Origin: Bacteroidota bacterium
GTDB lineage: Bacteria; Bacteroidota; Bacteroidia; Bacteroidales; FEN-979
DNA length: 64,000 nt
Assembly (NCBI GenBank): GCA_026391795.1
Contig: JAPLDI010000017.1
Location: 1-64,000, forward strand
Direction of reading: 5' to 3'
The position numbers and the translations under genes were made by a program. How positions within the stretch are numbered: the stretch's first letter is position 1; each line of letters begins with the position of its first letter. Shown here one piece after another: positions 1 through 9,039 of the stretch. A model generated the notes under the pieces. That model ran no database searches and was not told the DNA's origin. It worked only from the letters and a program-made list of their open reading frames with translations.

Positions 1-99
1 GCATCCAGCATCCAGCATCCAGCATCCAGCATCCAGCATCCAGCATCCAGCATCCAGCATCCAGCATCCAGCATCCAGCATCCAGCATCCAGCATCCAG
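1..99. repeat. CATCCAG heptamer tandem array (about 14 copies)
   Basis: Perfect tandem copies of the 7-mer CATCCAG run from the window edge, so the array may extend further left. It stops 10 bp before a TAnnTTTG promoter core (109-116) of the epimerase gene, so the -33 region of that promoter would lie inside the repeat. The same unit recurs at 9935-9976 and 19770-19846, and in reverse complement at 19658-19692. Confidence 0.97.
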
Positions 100-108
100 A
101 AACTTCCC

Positions 109-116
109 TACATTTG
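109..116 (+). promoter_or_regulatory. Bacteroidota -7 promoter element (TACATTTG)
   Basis: TACATTTG fits the Bacteroidota sigma-A core TAnnTTTG and sits 23 bp before the ATG at 139. The expected -33 position falls in the 3' end of the CATCCAG array, which has no TTG there, so the promoter is plausible but only half matched. Confidence 0.45.
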
Positions 117-138
117 CAATCCTTCAAACTGCGCTGAC

Positions 139-1176
139 ATGACCAACATTCTCCTTACCGGCGGTTCCGGCTTTATTGGAAAATTTATTGTCAATGAACT
201 TCTTGACTCCTCCTCTCCTGTTAAGCAGGGCCTGATCAGGGTCTTCGACCTTGATGAATTCACAGGGCCGCCGGATCCCAGGTTAGAACGGGTCAGGGGC
301 GATGTCAGAAATTACGGCCAGGTATCCGAAGCCTGCCGCGGCATCGACCTGATGATCCATTCCGCTGCTATTGTCGACTGGGGAACGAAATCTGAAAAAG
401 AGATCCTTGATGTGAATGTAGGGGGAACACAAAACATTATCAATGCATGCCTGGAACACGAAATTCAGTACCTGGTGTTCACCAGTTCATTGGATGCGGT
501 GTTTGGCGGAAAAGAGCTGAGAGATATCGATGAGGATCAGCCTTATCCTGAAAAACACCCGAACAGTTATTGTACAAGTAAATACCTGGCCGAAATGCTC
601 GTGATCGAAGCGGTAAAGAACCAGGGACTGAAGGCCTGCATTATCCGTCCTTCGGATGTTTACGGAGAAGGAGATCCTTACCATATCGGTTCCTTGCTCG
701 ACATGGCGAAAGGCGGGTTTTACGTACGTCTTGGCAACGGGAAATCGAAATGCCAGCATGTTTACGCGGGGAACATTGCCTGGGCCCATCTCCTGACAGC
801 TCATGCACTGCTTACGGGAAATTCAGCCGTGACCGGAAATGCTTATTTCATAACGGACGGACCGGGCAAAAATTTCTTTACGTTCTACGACCGGATCATT
901 GAGGCGGCTGGTTACCGGATTCGTCCGAAGAACCTATGGTTGCCAAGGGGATTCGCTTATGTGATCGGGACGATTTCTGAGGCTATCGCTATCCTTGTAC
1001 GACCCGTAAAGAAAATCACCCCGAAGATGAGTCGTTTTGCCGTGATTTACACCTGCACCGACTTTACTTTCAATTCGGAAAAAGCAAGGAAAGATTTCGA
1101 TTTTGTTCCTAAGTATAGTGAAGAAGAAGCATTTGACAGAACAGTTTCCTATTACAAAAAATCTTTGGCCCCTTAA
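139..1176 (+). CDS. NAD(P)-dependent epimerase/dehydratase, 3-beta-HSD-like (extended SDR)
   Basis: A 345-residue extended short-chain dehydrogenase. The Rossmann dinucleotide motif TGGSGFIG is at residues 7-14. The catalytic pair of the SDR family is visible as YCTSK (Tyr144, Lys148), with a Ser in FTSS near 116. The C-terminal part has a long hydrophobic stretch (around 270-290), as in the 3-beta-hydroxysteroid dehydrogenase/sterol-4-carboxylate dehydrogenase-like branch. It would oxidise or epimerise a hydroxyl group on a sugar nucleotide, isoprenoid or sterol-like substrate; the substrate cannot be read from the sequence. The ATG follows a TACATTTG promoter core. It is transcribed alone; a heptad tract separates it from the aldolase gene. 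Confidence 0.85.
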   Translation: MTNILLTGGSGFIGKFIVNELLDSSSPVKQGLIRVFDLDEFTGPPDPRLERVRGDVRNYGQVSEACRGIDLMIHSAAIVDWGTKSEKEILDVNVGGTQNIINACLEHEIQYLVFTSSLDAVFGGKELRDIDEDQPYPEKHPNSYCTSKYLAEMLVIEAVKNQGLKACIIRPSDVYGEGDPYHIGSLLDMAKGGFYVRLGNGKSKCQHVYAGNIAWAHLLTAHALLTGNSAVTGNAYFITDGPGKNFFTFYDRIIEAAGYRIRPKNLWLPRGFAYVIGTISEAIAILVRPVKKITPKMSRFAVIYTCTDFTFNSEKARKDFDFVPKYSEEEAFDRTVSYYKKSLAP

Positions 1177-1177
1177 C

Positions 1178-1212
1178 TTCCATTTTCCATCTTCGATTTT
1201 CCATCCTCCGAC
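1178..1212. repeat. Degenerate 7-bp-period tract, consensus TTCCATC
   Basis: Five consecutive 7-mers in register: ttccatt, ttccatc, ttcgatt, ttccatc, ctccgac. It starts directly after the stop codon of the preceding gene. The motif matches the pyrimidine tract at 30896-30986 and the reverse complement of the tract at 40871-40919. Confidence 0.75.
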
Positions 1213-1258
1213 TGAAGCCGGGGTTTATACAAATTATCATTAAAGTTTCAACTTTCCT

Positions 1259-1266
1259 TATCTTTG
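1259..1266 (+). promoter_or_regulatory. -7 promoter element of the aldolase gene (TATCTTTG)
   Basis: TATCTTTG matches TAnnTTTG exactly and lies 23 bp upstream of the aldolase ATG at 1290. No clear TTG -33 element is seen. Confidence 0.6.
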
Positions 1267-1289
1267 AATAAAATTTAAACAACACGATC

Positions 1290-2369
1290 ATGTCAGAAAA
1301 AATATCAGATAAAGTAGCACCCGGGGCAGCAACGGGAAAGGATGTGCAGGAGATCTTCCGCATTGCAAAAGCCAACCAGTTTGCCTTACCGGCTGTCAAC
1401 GCAACCGGGACAGATACCGTCAATGCCATCATGGAGGCAGGAAAAGCCGTCAATTCACCGGTGATCATCCAATTCTCCAACGGGGGAGGTGTCTTTTACG
1501 CAGGAAAATCAATACCGAATACGAATGAGGGCGTTGCCATCAGGGGAGCGGTTTCAGGAGCCATGCACATTCATGAAGTTGCCGGGTTATATGGTATCCC
1601 GGTCATCATCCATACCGATCATGCAGCGAAAAAACTACTTCCCTGGATCGATGGCTTGCTGGATGCCGGAGAGGTCTTCTTCAAAAGAACCGGGAAACCC
1701 CTTTTCAGTTCACACATGCTGGATCTTTCCGAAGAACCGCTGGCGGAGAACATCGAGATCAGCAAGCGTTACCTTGAACGGATGAACAGAATGGGAATGA
1801 CCCTGGAGATCGAACTCGGGGTGACCGGAGGCGAGGAAGATGGTGTTGACAATACAGGTATTGACAGTTCACGCCTTTATACACAGCCCGAACATGTAGC
1901 CTTTGCATTTGAAGAGTTAAGCAAGATCAGCGATCATTTTACCATTGCAGCCTCTTTCGGGAATGTTCACGGAGTTTACAAACCCGGAAATGTAAAGCTC
2001 GAACCCGTGATCCTTCGCAATTCCCAGAACTACATTGAGGAGCATTATAAGTCAGGTCCGAACCCGGTGAATTTTGTTTTTCACGGAGGATCAGGATCCG
2101 AACCCGAAAAGATCAGGGAAGCGCTCACCTATGGTGTTGTCAAGATGAACATCGACACCGATACGCAGTGGGCATTCTGGGAAGGCGTCATGAAGTATTA
2201 TAAAAAGAATGAAGGATATCTCCAGGGACAGATCGGGAATCCGGAAGGTGAGGACAAACCCAACAAAAAGTTTTATGATCCGCGCGCATGGCTGCGGGAG
2301 GGAGAAAAATCAATCGTTGAAAGGCTGAAGGTTGCGTTTGCCGACCTGAACTGCCTTAACAGGTATTAG
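1290..2369 (+). CDS. fbaA: Class II fructose-bisphosphate aldolase
   Basis: The 359-residue length and sequence fit the E. coli FbaA-type class II aldolases, which are zinc-dependent and cleave fructose 1,6-bisphosphate to dihydroxyacetone phosphate and glyceraldehyde 3-phosphate in glycolysis and gluconeogenesis. HTDHAA (residues 108-113) carries the catalytic Asp and first zinc-ligand His. Further family motifs are FGNVHGVYKPG, FHGGSGS (second His and phosphate loop) and MNIDTDTQW (substrate phosphate binding). The start is the ATG 23 bp after a TATCTTTG promoter core. It appears monocistronic, converging with the Usp operon: its stop overlaps the minus-strand stop at 2366. Confidence 0.96.
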   Translation: MSEKISDKVAPGAATGKDVQEIFRIAKANQFALPAVNATGTDTVNAIMEAGKAVNSPVIIQFSNGGGVFYAGKSIPNTNEGVAIRGAVSGAMHIHEVAGLYGIPVIIHTDHAAKKLLPWIDGLLDAGEVFFKRTGKPLFSSHMLDLSEEPLAENIEISKRYLERMNRMGMTLEIELGVTGGEEDGVDNTGIDSSRLYTQPEHVAFAFEELSKISDHFTIAASFGNVHGVYKPGNVKLEPVILRNSQNYIEEHYKSGPNPVNFVFHGGSGSEPEKIREALTYGVVKMNIDTDTQWAFWEGVMKYYKKNEGYLQGQIGNPEGEDKPNKKFYDPRAWLREGEKSIVERLKVAFADLNCLNRY

Positions 2370-3220
2370 AATCCAAGTCCTGCAGCGAGCGTATCTTTCG
2401 GCCGGATACACAATACGGGAATCGGCGACCGGTTTATTACCTGTTGTGCATAGGGCCCCATCCAGAGATTGGCAGTTGTCGATTCCTGCTGAGTCATAAT
2501 GGAGATCAGGTTTGCATCCACGCTCCTGGCATAGTCGATCATGCCATCTGCGATGTTATCCGCTTCCTTGTTTGTAATACTATATTCTACCCCTTCCTCT
2601 TCGAAATATTTTGCCACCTGTTCAGTATAGGAATCAACATTCCGGCGGATTGCTTTAACTTTTGTACTGTACATGGAAAGGATATGGATCTTTGCGTGGT
2701 GTTTCTTTGCAAGAAATCCGGTGAATGTGGCCTTTTGCCGGGTTTCTGTAGTGCTGTCTACGGGAAAAACAATCCTTGAAAGGGGACGTTGAATATCGAT
2801 GCCGCTGCGGATGGTGATTACGGGACACGGAGAAAGGGATACGATCCGGTTGGCATTGCTTCCGATCCAGAATTCGACAAAGACAGAAGCACCATGGGTG
2901 CCGGTTACCACCAGCATGGCCCTCGATTCTTTTGCTTCATCGGTAATCTCTTTATACACCTTTCCGGTCCGGATCTTATGCGTTATCTTATTCCCGGGCA
3001 ACTCCGGCTGGTACTTGGCTATCAGCCCTTCAAACTGTACTTTTACCTCCTTGGTCGGGTCTCCCCCGGTTTCAAACTTATCTTTTTCCTCTGCCGATTT
3101 ACGGACCCAAACCAGGTCAAGGTCAGCACTGCACTTCTGGGCGATCGATAATGCATGGAGAAACGCATTCATCGAGCTTTCTGAAAAATCGATGGCAACA
3201 ACGATGCTATTGTTATACAT
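2366..3220 (-). CDS. Tandem universal stress protein (two UspA domains)
   Basis: A 284-residue cytoplasmic protein of two UspA folds. The first domain keeps the ATP-binding pattern G-2x-G-9x-G-S as GTHG...GSNA. In the second domain the corresponding segment (ending WMGPYAQQVI) has lost the glycine pair, so nucleotide binding is probably confined to domain 1. It is last in a three-gene minus-strand operon with a SPOR protein and a second tandem Usp (3673-4539), to which it is clearly paralogous. The function, stress or energy-status sensing, is inferred from the family. Confidence 0.9.
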   Translation of the reverse strand: MYNNSIVVAIDFSESSMNAFLHALSIAQKCSADLDLVWVRKSAEEKDKFETGGDPTKEVKVQFEGLIAKYQPELPGNKITHKIRTGKVYKEITDEAKESRAMLVVTGTHGASVFVEFWIGSNANRIVSLSPCPVITIRSGIDIQRPLSRIVFPVDSTTETRQKATFTGFLAKKHHAKIHILSMYSTKVKAIRRNVDSYTEQVAKYFEEEGVEYSITNKEADNIADGMIDYARSVDANLISIMTQQESTTANLWMGPYAQQVINRSPIPVLCIRPKDTLAAGLGF

Positions 3221-3232
3221 ATCTTTTTGTTT

Positions 3233-3682
3233 TTATTCCACTTTTGGTAGATTGATCCTGTCTGCGATGATCCAGGCATTCGGATATTCATCGATAATTT
3301 CATTCAAAAACCTCTGGGCATCAAGCCGCGTACGAAAATCGCCAACCCTTACCTTGTAATTCGGCGACTTGAAAGAAAGATATGCCCCTACGTCGGGATA
3401 TTTGGCTTTAAATCCCTCATTAATAGACTGTGCTTTTGTCTTGGAGTTGTTTCCCGAATCAAAAAATATCTGGATCCGGTAACCCTCCATGCCATTCCTG
3501 TTCTGGTTTATCTGAACATGTTTGCTCACAAGCAGGTCAACACGTTCATCCTGAACAATCTGGATCTGGCCTTTTCCCTTGGTGTTCTCCTGGGCATAAC
3601 CCGTAGCTGCCGGTCCGCTGAAAAGCAACACCGCGACGGCCTGAACCAGGAGGGAATAAAGAGGCAAACGTTTCATAAGCAA
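3233..3682 (-). CDS. Exported SPOR-domain protein
   Basis: A 149-residue protein with an N-terminal signal peptide (hydrophobic stretch, then GYAQ) and a C-terminal SPOR domain: YRIQIFF, then YLSFKSPNYKVRVGDFRT, then a Tyr-Pro-Asn-Ala-Trp-Ile segment. SPOR domains bind denuded septal peptidoglycan. It has no lipobox, so it is predicted to be periplasmic. Its ATG overlaps the end of the upstream Usp gene by 10 bp and it ends 13 bp before the next Usp, so translational coupling is likely. A cell-wall protein between two cytoplasmic stress proteins is an odd combination. Confidence 0.85.
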   Translation of the reverse strand: MLMKRLPLYSLLVQAVAVLLFSGPAATGYAQENTKGKGQIQIVQDERVDLLVSKHVQINQNRNGMEGYRIQIFFDSGNNSKTKAQSINEGFKAKYPDVGAYLSFKSPNYKVRVGDFRTRLDAQRFLNEIIDEYPNAWIIADRINLPKVE

Positions 3683-4539
3683 AAATGTTCAACCGGGTGA
3701 ATGCTTAAGATCGGCACCGGCGACTGGTTGATCAACTGCTGTGCATGCGGACCGAGAAGAATGTTTGCCGGGGTTTCCTGTTCAGTCATGATGCTGATCA
3801 GGTCGGCATTCATATTTGTAGCATAATCGATGGTCATTTTGGTAATGTCGTTGGAGATGATCTTATCCCGTACCATTCTTACCTTATGTTTTCCAAGGTA
3901 CCGGGCACCCTGATCGGCCAGGTTTTCGGCCACCCTCTGGATGGATTTCAGCTGGCTGTAATGCGTGGCAACAACATGAACTTCTGCTCCGAACATCTCT
4001 GCCAGCTTTGCAATGAAGGGAAATTTCTGAAGGGTCTCAATCGAACTGTCAACCGGAACGAGAATCCTGTCGATGTTTTTTCCTACCGGAAAATCATGAC
4101 GCACCGTGATCACGGGGCAGGTGGCATAGGTAACGATCTTGAAGGCATTGCTGCCGATCCAGAACTCTTCAAACCCGGAGATGCCGTGAGCACCCGTAAC
4201 GATCATCATGGCACCGATGGTACGGGCAAGTCCGTCCAGTTCATGATAGATCTTTCCTTTCCTCAGTTTATAGTCCAGTTTGATCTCTTTCGAAACCTCT
4301 TTCTCGTATTGCCGGATCAACTCTTCAAACCGTTTTTTTGCTTCGGTACGGTTCTCATTAGAAGTATCCGTATAAATACCCTCAGAGGCAGCAACTTTAT
4401 CCACCCATACCATTACGATATCGGATTTTAGCCGGTTGGCCAGGGGTATCGTATACTCCAACGCATGTATGGATGTATTCGAAAAATCAACAGCGACTAC
4501 GATCGGTTGCATTTTATAAAAGTTTGGGTAATAATCCAA
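3673..4539 (-). CDS. Tandem universal stress protein (first gene of the Usp-SPOR-Usp operon)
   Basis: A 288-residue protein of two UspA domains, about the same length as its paralogue at 2366-3220. Domain 1 has the nucleotide-binding signature GAHG...GSNA. Domain 2 ends ILLGPHAQQLINQSPVPILS and lacks the first glycine pair. It heads the minus-strand operon; its stop overlaps the SPOR gene start by 10 bp. Divergent from ruvB, whose promoter lies in the 148-bp gap. Confidence 0.9.
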   Translation of the reverse strand: MDYYPNFYKMQPIVVAVDFSNTSIHALEYTIPLANRLKSDIVMVWVDKVAASEGIYTDTSNENRTEAKKRFEELIRQYEKEVSKEIKLDYKLRKGKIYHELDGLARTIGAMMIVTGAHGISGFEEFWIGSNAFKIVTYATCPVITVRHDFPVGKNIDRILVPVDSSIETLQKFPFIAKLAEMFGAEVHVVATHYSQLKSIQRVAENLADQGARYLGKHKVRMVRDKIISNDITKMTIDYATNMNADLISIMTEQETPANILLGPHAQQLINQSPVPILSIHPVEHFCL

Positions 4540-4596
4540 GGTAAAGTTAAAACATTTTTTATATCCACACTATACTTTCAGGTGGGAATTAATTTA

Positions 4597-4624
4597 TTGG
4601 TAAAAGCTAATTTTGCTACTTTTG
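4597..4624 (+). promoter_or_regulatory. ruvB promoter (TTG ... TACTTTTG)
   Basis: A TTG at 4597-4599 and TACTTTTG at 4617-4624, separated by 17 bp, match the Bacteroidota -33/-7 pair. The ATG of ruvB is 63 bp downstream. Confidence 0.65.
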
Positions 4625-4687
4625 TATAACAGTGTTGCAGAACTTGCCCAGGATCTGAATGCTGCGACCTGACATAATTCCCCCAAA

Positions 4688-5710
4688 ATGAACGATAACC
4701 TTGACCCGACCGGCAACCAGCTGAACAGCATCGAGAAAGAGATTGAGAAGGTACTGCGGCCGACGGAATTTACTGATTTTTCGGGACAGGAAAACATTAT
4801 TGAAAACCTGAAGATCTTTGTTCAGGCAGCAAAACAGCGGCAAGAACCACTGGATCATGTATTGTTGCACGGACCTCCCGGGTTGGGAAAGACAACCCTG
4901 TCGTACATCATTGCAAATGAACTGGGCGTCAATATCAGGGTGAGTTCCGGCCCCGTTCTGGATAAACCCGGCGACCTGGCCGGAATCCTCACCAACCTCG
5001 AGGAGAACGATGTTCTGTTCATCGATGAGATCCACCGGCTCAGCCCTGTGGTGGAGGAATACCTCTACTCGGCGATGGAAGATTTCAAGATCGATATCAT
5101 GATCGAGACCGGGCCGAATGCGCGCAGTATCCAGATAAAACTGAATCCCTTTACCCTGATCGGTGCGACTACCCGTTCTGGTTTGCTTACAGCGCCGCTT
5201 CGTTCAAGGTTTGGTATCAATTCAAGACTGAATTATTATTCAGCAGCAACCCTCGAAAAAATCATCCTCCGCTCCGCGGAGATCCTGAAAGTTCCCATCC
5301 GGCCCGATGCCACTGCCGAGATTGCCCGCCGCAGCCGGGGAACTCCCCGTATTGCCAATCTTCTGCTTCGGCGGGTGCGCGACTTCGCCCAGATTAAAGG
5401 TGACGGGAATATCGACCTGAAGATAAGCCAATATGCATTGTCGGCACTGAATGTCGATAAACACGGGCTTGACGAAATGGACAACAAAATCCTGGTCACC
5501 ATCATTGACAAATTCAAAGGCGGGCCGGTAGGACTGAATACCATCGCCACTGCGGTTTCAGAAGATCCAGGCACCATCGAAGAAGTGTATGAACCTTTCC
5601 TCATCCAGGAAGGCTATCTCATGCGCACGCCCCGGGGAAGAGAAGCCACCGAAGCCGCGTATAAGCACCTTGGAAAGATCAAAGCCGGGCCCCAGTCGGA
5701 GTTGTTTTGA
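4688..5710 (+). CDS. ruvB: Holliday junction branch migration DNA helicase RuvB
   Basis: A 340-residue AAA+ ATPase, the motor of the RuvAB complex that drives branch migration of Holliday junctions. Walker A is [10 protein letters not shown] and Walker B DEIHRL. The RuvB-specific beta-hairpin region, sensor motif GATTRSG and the C-terminal winged helix ending RGREAT are all present, so the gene is full length. ruvA and ruvC are not adjacent. queG begins 10 bp after its stop, so the two are probably cotranscribed. Confidence 0.97.
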   Translation: MNDNLDPTGNQLNSIEKEIEKVLRPTEFTDFSGQENIIENLKIFVQAAKQRQEPLDHVLLHGPPGLGKTTLSYIIANELGVNIRVSSGPVLDKPGDLAGILTNLEENDVLFIDEIHRLSPVVEEYLYSAMEDFKIDIMIETGPNARSIQIKLNPFTLIGATTRSGLLTAPLRSRFGINSRLNYYSAATLEKIILRSAEILKVPIRPDATAEIARRSRGTPRIANLLLRRVRDFAQIKGDGNIDLKISQYALSALNVDKHGLDEMDNKILVTIIDKFKGGPVGLNTIATAVSEDPGTIEEVYEPFLIQEGYLMRTPRGREATEAAYKHLGKIKAGPQSELF

Positions 5711-5720
5711 TTCATGATCT

Positions 5721-6653
5721 ATGGAAATTTCAGGGGAGAAAATAAGAAATAAAGCCCTCGGACTGGGATTTTCGTTCTGTGGCTTTGCCAAAGCAGGCCC
5801 CCTGGAAAAAGAGAGAACTTTTCTCACATCCTATCTGCAGCGGAAAAAAAACGCCGGACTTCATTACCTGGAGCGCGATCCGGAGAAACGAACCGACCCC
5901 CGGCTCGTGGTTGAAGGAACCCGGACCGTTATCGGACTTCTGCTCAACTATTTTCCACAGGAAATACTGCCCGAAGAAGACAACTTCATCATCTCAAAAT
6001 ATGCATACGGAAAGGACTACCATGATGTCCTGAAAGAAAAAACCCGGGCCCTGGTCCTTTTCCTGAATGATGAATACGGACCTGTTGCTGCAAAGGCATT
6101 TATTGATCGCGGGCCGGTGCTGGAGAAAGCCTGGGCACGGGAATGCGGTCTCGGATGGACCGGCAAAAACACACTGCTGATAAACCCTTCAAAAGGATCT
6201 TTTCACTTCATTGCCATCATCCTTACCGACCTGGTGATCGGGCCGGATATTCCTGAACCGGATCATTGCGGGAATTGCAGTCTATGTATGGAGAGCTGTC
6301 CTACCGGGGCGCTGGAAAATCCGTATGAACTTGATCCGTCGAAGTGCTTATCCTACCTCACCATCGAAGAAAAAGCCACCATCCCGGAAGAATTCAGGGA
6401 TACGTTTCATGGCCGCATTTACGGGTGCGACATATGCCAGGATGCCTGCCCTTACAACCGGTTTGCAGTACCCCATGATCTGCCCGACTTTCTTCCGGGG
6501 AAGGAATTATCATCCTACCGTAAAAAAGACTGGCAGAATCTAACAGAAGAACAATTTGATTTTCTATTCAACGGATCCGCTGTACACAGGATGGGGTATG
6601 AAAAACTTATTCGCAACATCCGTTACGTGTCACGCGTTACGCGTCACGCGTAA
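5721..6653 (+). CDS. queG: Epoxyqueuosine reductase QueG with a repeat-derived C-terminal tail
   Basis: QueG reduces epoxyqueuosine to queuosine in tRNA wobble position 34, using cobalamin and two [4Fe-4S] clusters. The 310-residue protein has the two ferredoxin-like cysteine sets CGNCSLCMESCP and CDICQDACPYN, and the family core including AWARECGLGWTGKNT. The family end, an RNIR-type helix, is present, but the last eight or so residues (SRVTRHA) and the TAA stop are encoded by a 7-bp-period CGTYACG tract (6621-6655), so the native terminus has been replaced. Lies 10 bp after ruvB. Confidence 0.94.
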   Translation: MEISGEKIRNKALGLGFSFCGFAKAGPLEKERTFLTSYLQRKKNAGLHYLERDPEKRTDPRLVVEGTRTVIGLLLNYFPQEILPEEDNFIISKYAYGKDYHDVLKEKTRALVLFLNDEYGPVAAKAFIDRGPVLEKAWARECGLGWTGKNTLLINPSKGSFHFIAIILTDLVIGPDIPEPDHCGNCSLCMESCPTGALENPYELDPSKCLSYLTIEEKATIPEEFRDTFHGRIYGCDICQDACPYNRFAVPHDLPDFLPGKELSSYRKKDWQNLTEEQFDFLFNGSAVHRMGYEKLIRNIRYVSRVTRHA

Positions 6654-6655
6654 CG
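6621..6655. repeat. 7-bp-period tract, consensus CGTYACG
   Basis: Five 7-mers in register: cgttacg, tgtcacg, cgttacg, cgtcacg, cgtaacg. It overlaps the last codons and the stop of queG. It separates queG from the convergent ubiX gene. Confidence 0.85.
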
Positions 6656-6662
6656 ATTTTTA

Positions 6663-7226
6663 TCACTTCCCCCACTGGAACGAGGGAAATTCAAACCCGG
6701 CCAGGTTCAGGACCCTGTCAACAACCGTCATTGCAAGGGCTTCAATATTTTGCGGTTTGCTGTAAAAGGAAGGTGAAGCCGGACAGATGATCGTTCCTGC
6801 TTCCGTCAGAAGTTTCATGTTGTTTAGATGGATCAGGCTGTAGGGCAGTTCGCGGGGAACCAGGATGAGTTTTTTTCGTTCCTTCAGGATGACATCGGCC
6901 GCACGGGTCAGCAGATCGGAGGAAACTCCCGATGCAATTCTTCCCAGGGTCCCCATGGTGCAGGGGCATACAATCATCACATCGTACCCTGCCGACCCGG
7001 ATGCCGGGGGGGCAAAAAAATCATCCGGACGATAGACGGGAAATGGGATCTCTTTCTCATCGAAATTTCCCAGTTCATAAGTCCATACGGCCCTGGCATT
7101 GTCGGAGAAGACCACCCCGCACTCCTCCACCTGGGACTCCAGTTCCTTCACTTTATCCAGCAGGAGTTTTCCATAGACGGAACCGCTGGCACCTGTAACT
7201 CCGATAATTATTCTTAGTCTTCTCAT
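6663..7226 (-). CDS. ubiX: UbiX-family flavin prenyltransferase
   Basis: 187 residues, typical for UbiX/Pad1. The enzyme transfers a dimethylallyl group to FMN to make the prenylated-FMN cofactor of UbiD decarboxylases. The N-terminal flavin motif GVTGASGSVYG and the later motifs PCTMGTLGRIASG and VPRELPYSLIHLNNM are diagnostic. No ubiD is in the window; in Bacteroidota the partner would serve menaquinone or aromatic acid metabolism. Separated from the upstream barrel gene by a heptad tract. Confidence 0.95.
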   Translation of the reverse strand: MRRLRIIIGVTGASGSVYGKLLLDKVKELESQVEECGVVFSDNARAVWTYELGNFDEKEIPFPVYRPDDFFAPPASGSAGYDVMIVCPCTMGTLGRIASGVSSDLLTRAADVILKERKKLILVPRELPYSLIHLNNMKLLTEAGTIICPASPSFYSKPQNIEALAMTVVDRVLNLAGFEFPSFQWGK

Positions 7227-7234
7227 TCGTGAGG

Positions 7235-7270
7235 CATTGGGTATTAGGTATTGGGTATAAGGTATTAGGT
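7235..7270. repeat. 7-bp-period tract, consensus TATTGGG/TATTAGG
   Basis: Units in register are cattggg, tattagg, tattggg, tataagg and tattagg. It belongs to the same motif family as the tracts at 9872, 19693, 19847, 30846 and 38112. It fills most of the gap between ubiX and the barrel gene. Confidence 0.85.
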
Positions 7271-7290
7271 GGGGGAAAATTCACCGCTTT

Positions 7291-7932
7291 TCAGAATTCA
7301 ACCTTCTTAAAATACCACAACAGGGATAAGGAGAGCAGGTTGTTGAACTGTCCTTTCTGCCAAAAGATGTACCGGTAAGAAGGTGGGTAGCTCTCCGCTG
7401 TCTGCCGGATGGACATCAGGGAGTAGTTGATCCTGAAATTCACTTTGAGATGGTCTGTTATGAATCCGGAGACCCCGAAAATTCCGGCTACCGTTATATT
7501 CCGCAACGGGATGGTGCTCTGTGTTTCAATGCCGTTGCTCTCTTCCAGAGAGCCCAGCAAAACATCCATGGCCGGGCCTGTTTCCAGCGAAAACCGTTTG
7601 GCGAATGTGAATTGGTACAACAGCGGCACTTCAAGGTAATGGAAGCGCATCAGGTAGGAGTTGCCTGCATTGGTCGAATCGGAATTGATCCGGCTGCCTT
7701 TCTGGATATACTCCAGTTCCATCTGGAAGGAAGAACTGGGCGACACCTTCAGGCTGACAAATCCCCCGGCAAGGTACCCGAATTTGTTATAGCCGCCGTA
7801 ATAATCGCCGTCCACCTGGCTCACCACCCCGCCCGCCATCACGCCTCCGTTGAAGCGCTGTGCATGCAGCGAAGGGGATATCATCGCCATCATTACAACC
7901 AGGGCCAAGGATACGGGGAAACTCAATTTCAT
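7291..7932 (-). CDS. Outer-membrane beta-barrel protein, PorT-like
   Basis: 213 residues with a signal peptide (ending LHAQ) followed by alternating amphipathic strands (GGFVSLKVSPSSSFQMELEYIQKGS), typical of small 8-stranded Bacteroidota barrels in the PorT/OmpW-like families. No conserved catalytic motif is seen and the role is unknown. It follows the polyprenyl synthase gene by 35 bp on the same strand, so the two may be cotranscribed. Confidence 0.75.
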   Translation of the reverse strand: MKLSFPVSLALVVMMAMISPSLHAQRFNGGVMAGGVVSQVDGDYYGGYNKFGYLAGGFVSLKVSPSSSFQMELEYIQKGSRINSDSTNAGNSYLMRFHYLEVPLLYQFTFAKRFSLETGPAMDVLLGSLEESNGIETQSTIPLRNITVAGIFGVSGFITDHLKVNFRINYSLMSIRQTAESYPPSYRYIFWQKGQFNNLLSLSLLWYFKKVEF

Positions 7933-7967
7933 ATTCAGGATCTTTGCAGAAATAACTCCGGATCTTT

Positions 7968-8942
7968 TTATTTATTACGTTCCGTGGTAAAGATAACAAG
8001 TTGTTCGAGGGAATTCCGGTAACTGTTCTCCGGGAAGGTCTGTAAAAGGCCGATGGCCAGTTGCCGGTATTCCAGCATTTTTTCACGTGCATAGACGATA
8101 CCTCCGCTGGCCCTCACCTTTCCGATCAGTTCAGCCACCCGGACGGGATCTGTATTATGGTTCTTCACCGTATTGATGATCCATCTTTTTTCCATGAAGT
8201 CGGAATGGTTCAGAAGATAGATCAGGGGAAGCGTCATTTTCTGGTCCTTTATGTCGATGGCCGCGGGCTTTCCGGTGGAATTCCCCGATTCATAGTCGAA
8301 GAGGTCATCCTTGATCTGGAAAGCGATTCCCGTATATTCACCAAAAAGGCGCATTTTCTCTATCGTCTCCGGATCGGAGCCTGAAGAGGCGCTTCCACAT
8401 GCACAGCAGGAGGCGATGAGGGAGGCTGTTTTTTTCCTGATAATTTCAAAATAAACCGGTTCCCCGATATCAAGGCGGCGGGCCTTTTCGATCTGCAGAA
8501 GTTCTCCCTCACTCATCTCCCTGACGGCGTTGGAGACGATTCGCAGGAGATCAAAATCATCATTTTCAAGTGAGAATAAAAGTCCTTTTGAGAGGAGGTA
8601 ATCTCCAACCAAAACGGAGATCTTGTTCTTCCATAATGCATTGATGGAGAAGTAGCCCCGGCGGAGATTGGAATCATCCACAACATCGTCGTGCACCAGG
8701 GTTGCCGTATGCAGCAGTTCAATGAGCGAGGCTGCGCGGTAGGTGGGTTCCTTGATTCCTCCTGTGACACTGGCCGACAGGAAGACGAACAGGGGACGCA
8801 TCTGTTTCCCTTTCCGCTTAATGATGTACCGGGTGATCGTGTCGAGAAGCGGAACGCGGCTTTTCATGGAAGCCCTGAATTTTTCCTCGAAGATCTCCAG
8901 GTGATTTGCAACGGGTGCCTGTATTTCTTTCAGCGTTAGCAT
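7968..8942 (-). CDS. Polyprenyl diphosphate synthase (long-chain, IspB-like)
   Basis: 324 residues, the usual size of trans-isoprenyl diphosphate synthases. The first aspartate-rich motif is DDVVD and the second KDDLFDYE; the adjacent GKQMRP and LLHTATLVHDD motifs are also present. The enzyme condenses isopentenyl diphosphate units into the all-trans chain, here probably the menaquinone side chain. Chain length is not readable with confidence. Divergent from the radical SAM gene. Confidence 0.93.
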   Translation of the reverse strand: MLTLKEIQAPVANHLEIFEEKFRASMKSRVPLLDTITRYIIKRKGKQMRPLFVFLSASVTGGIKEPTYRAASLIELLHTATLVHDDVVDDSNLRRGYFSINALWKNKISVLVGDYLLSKGLLFSLENDDFDLLRIVSNAVREMSEGELLQIEKARRLDIGEPVYFEIIRKKTASLIASCCACGSASSGSDPETIEKMRLFGEYTGIAFQIKDDLFDYESGNSTGKPAAIDIKDQKMTLPLIYLLNHSDFMEKRWIINTVKNHNTDPVRVAELIGKVRASGGIVYAREKMLEYRQLAIGLLQTFPENSYRNSLEQLVIFTTERNK

Positions 8943-9039
8943 CGGATATTTTAGATTCGGTAAAAATAATCAAAATTGGTTCAGCTGCGGTAAGTTAATC
9001 AGTGGAAAATTCCCACTTTTGCATTCAAACTCATACTCC

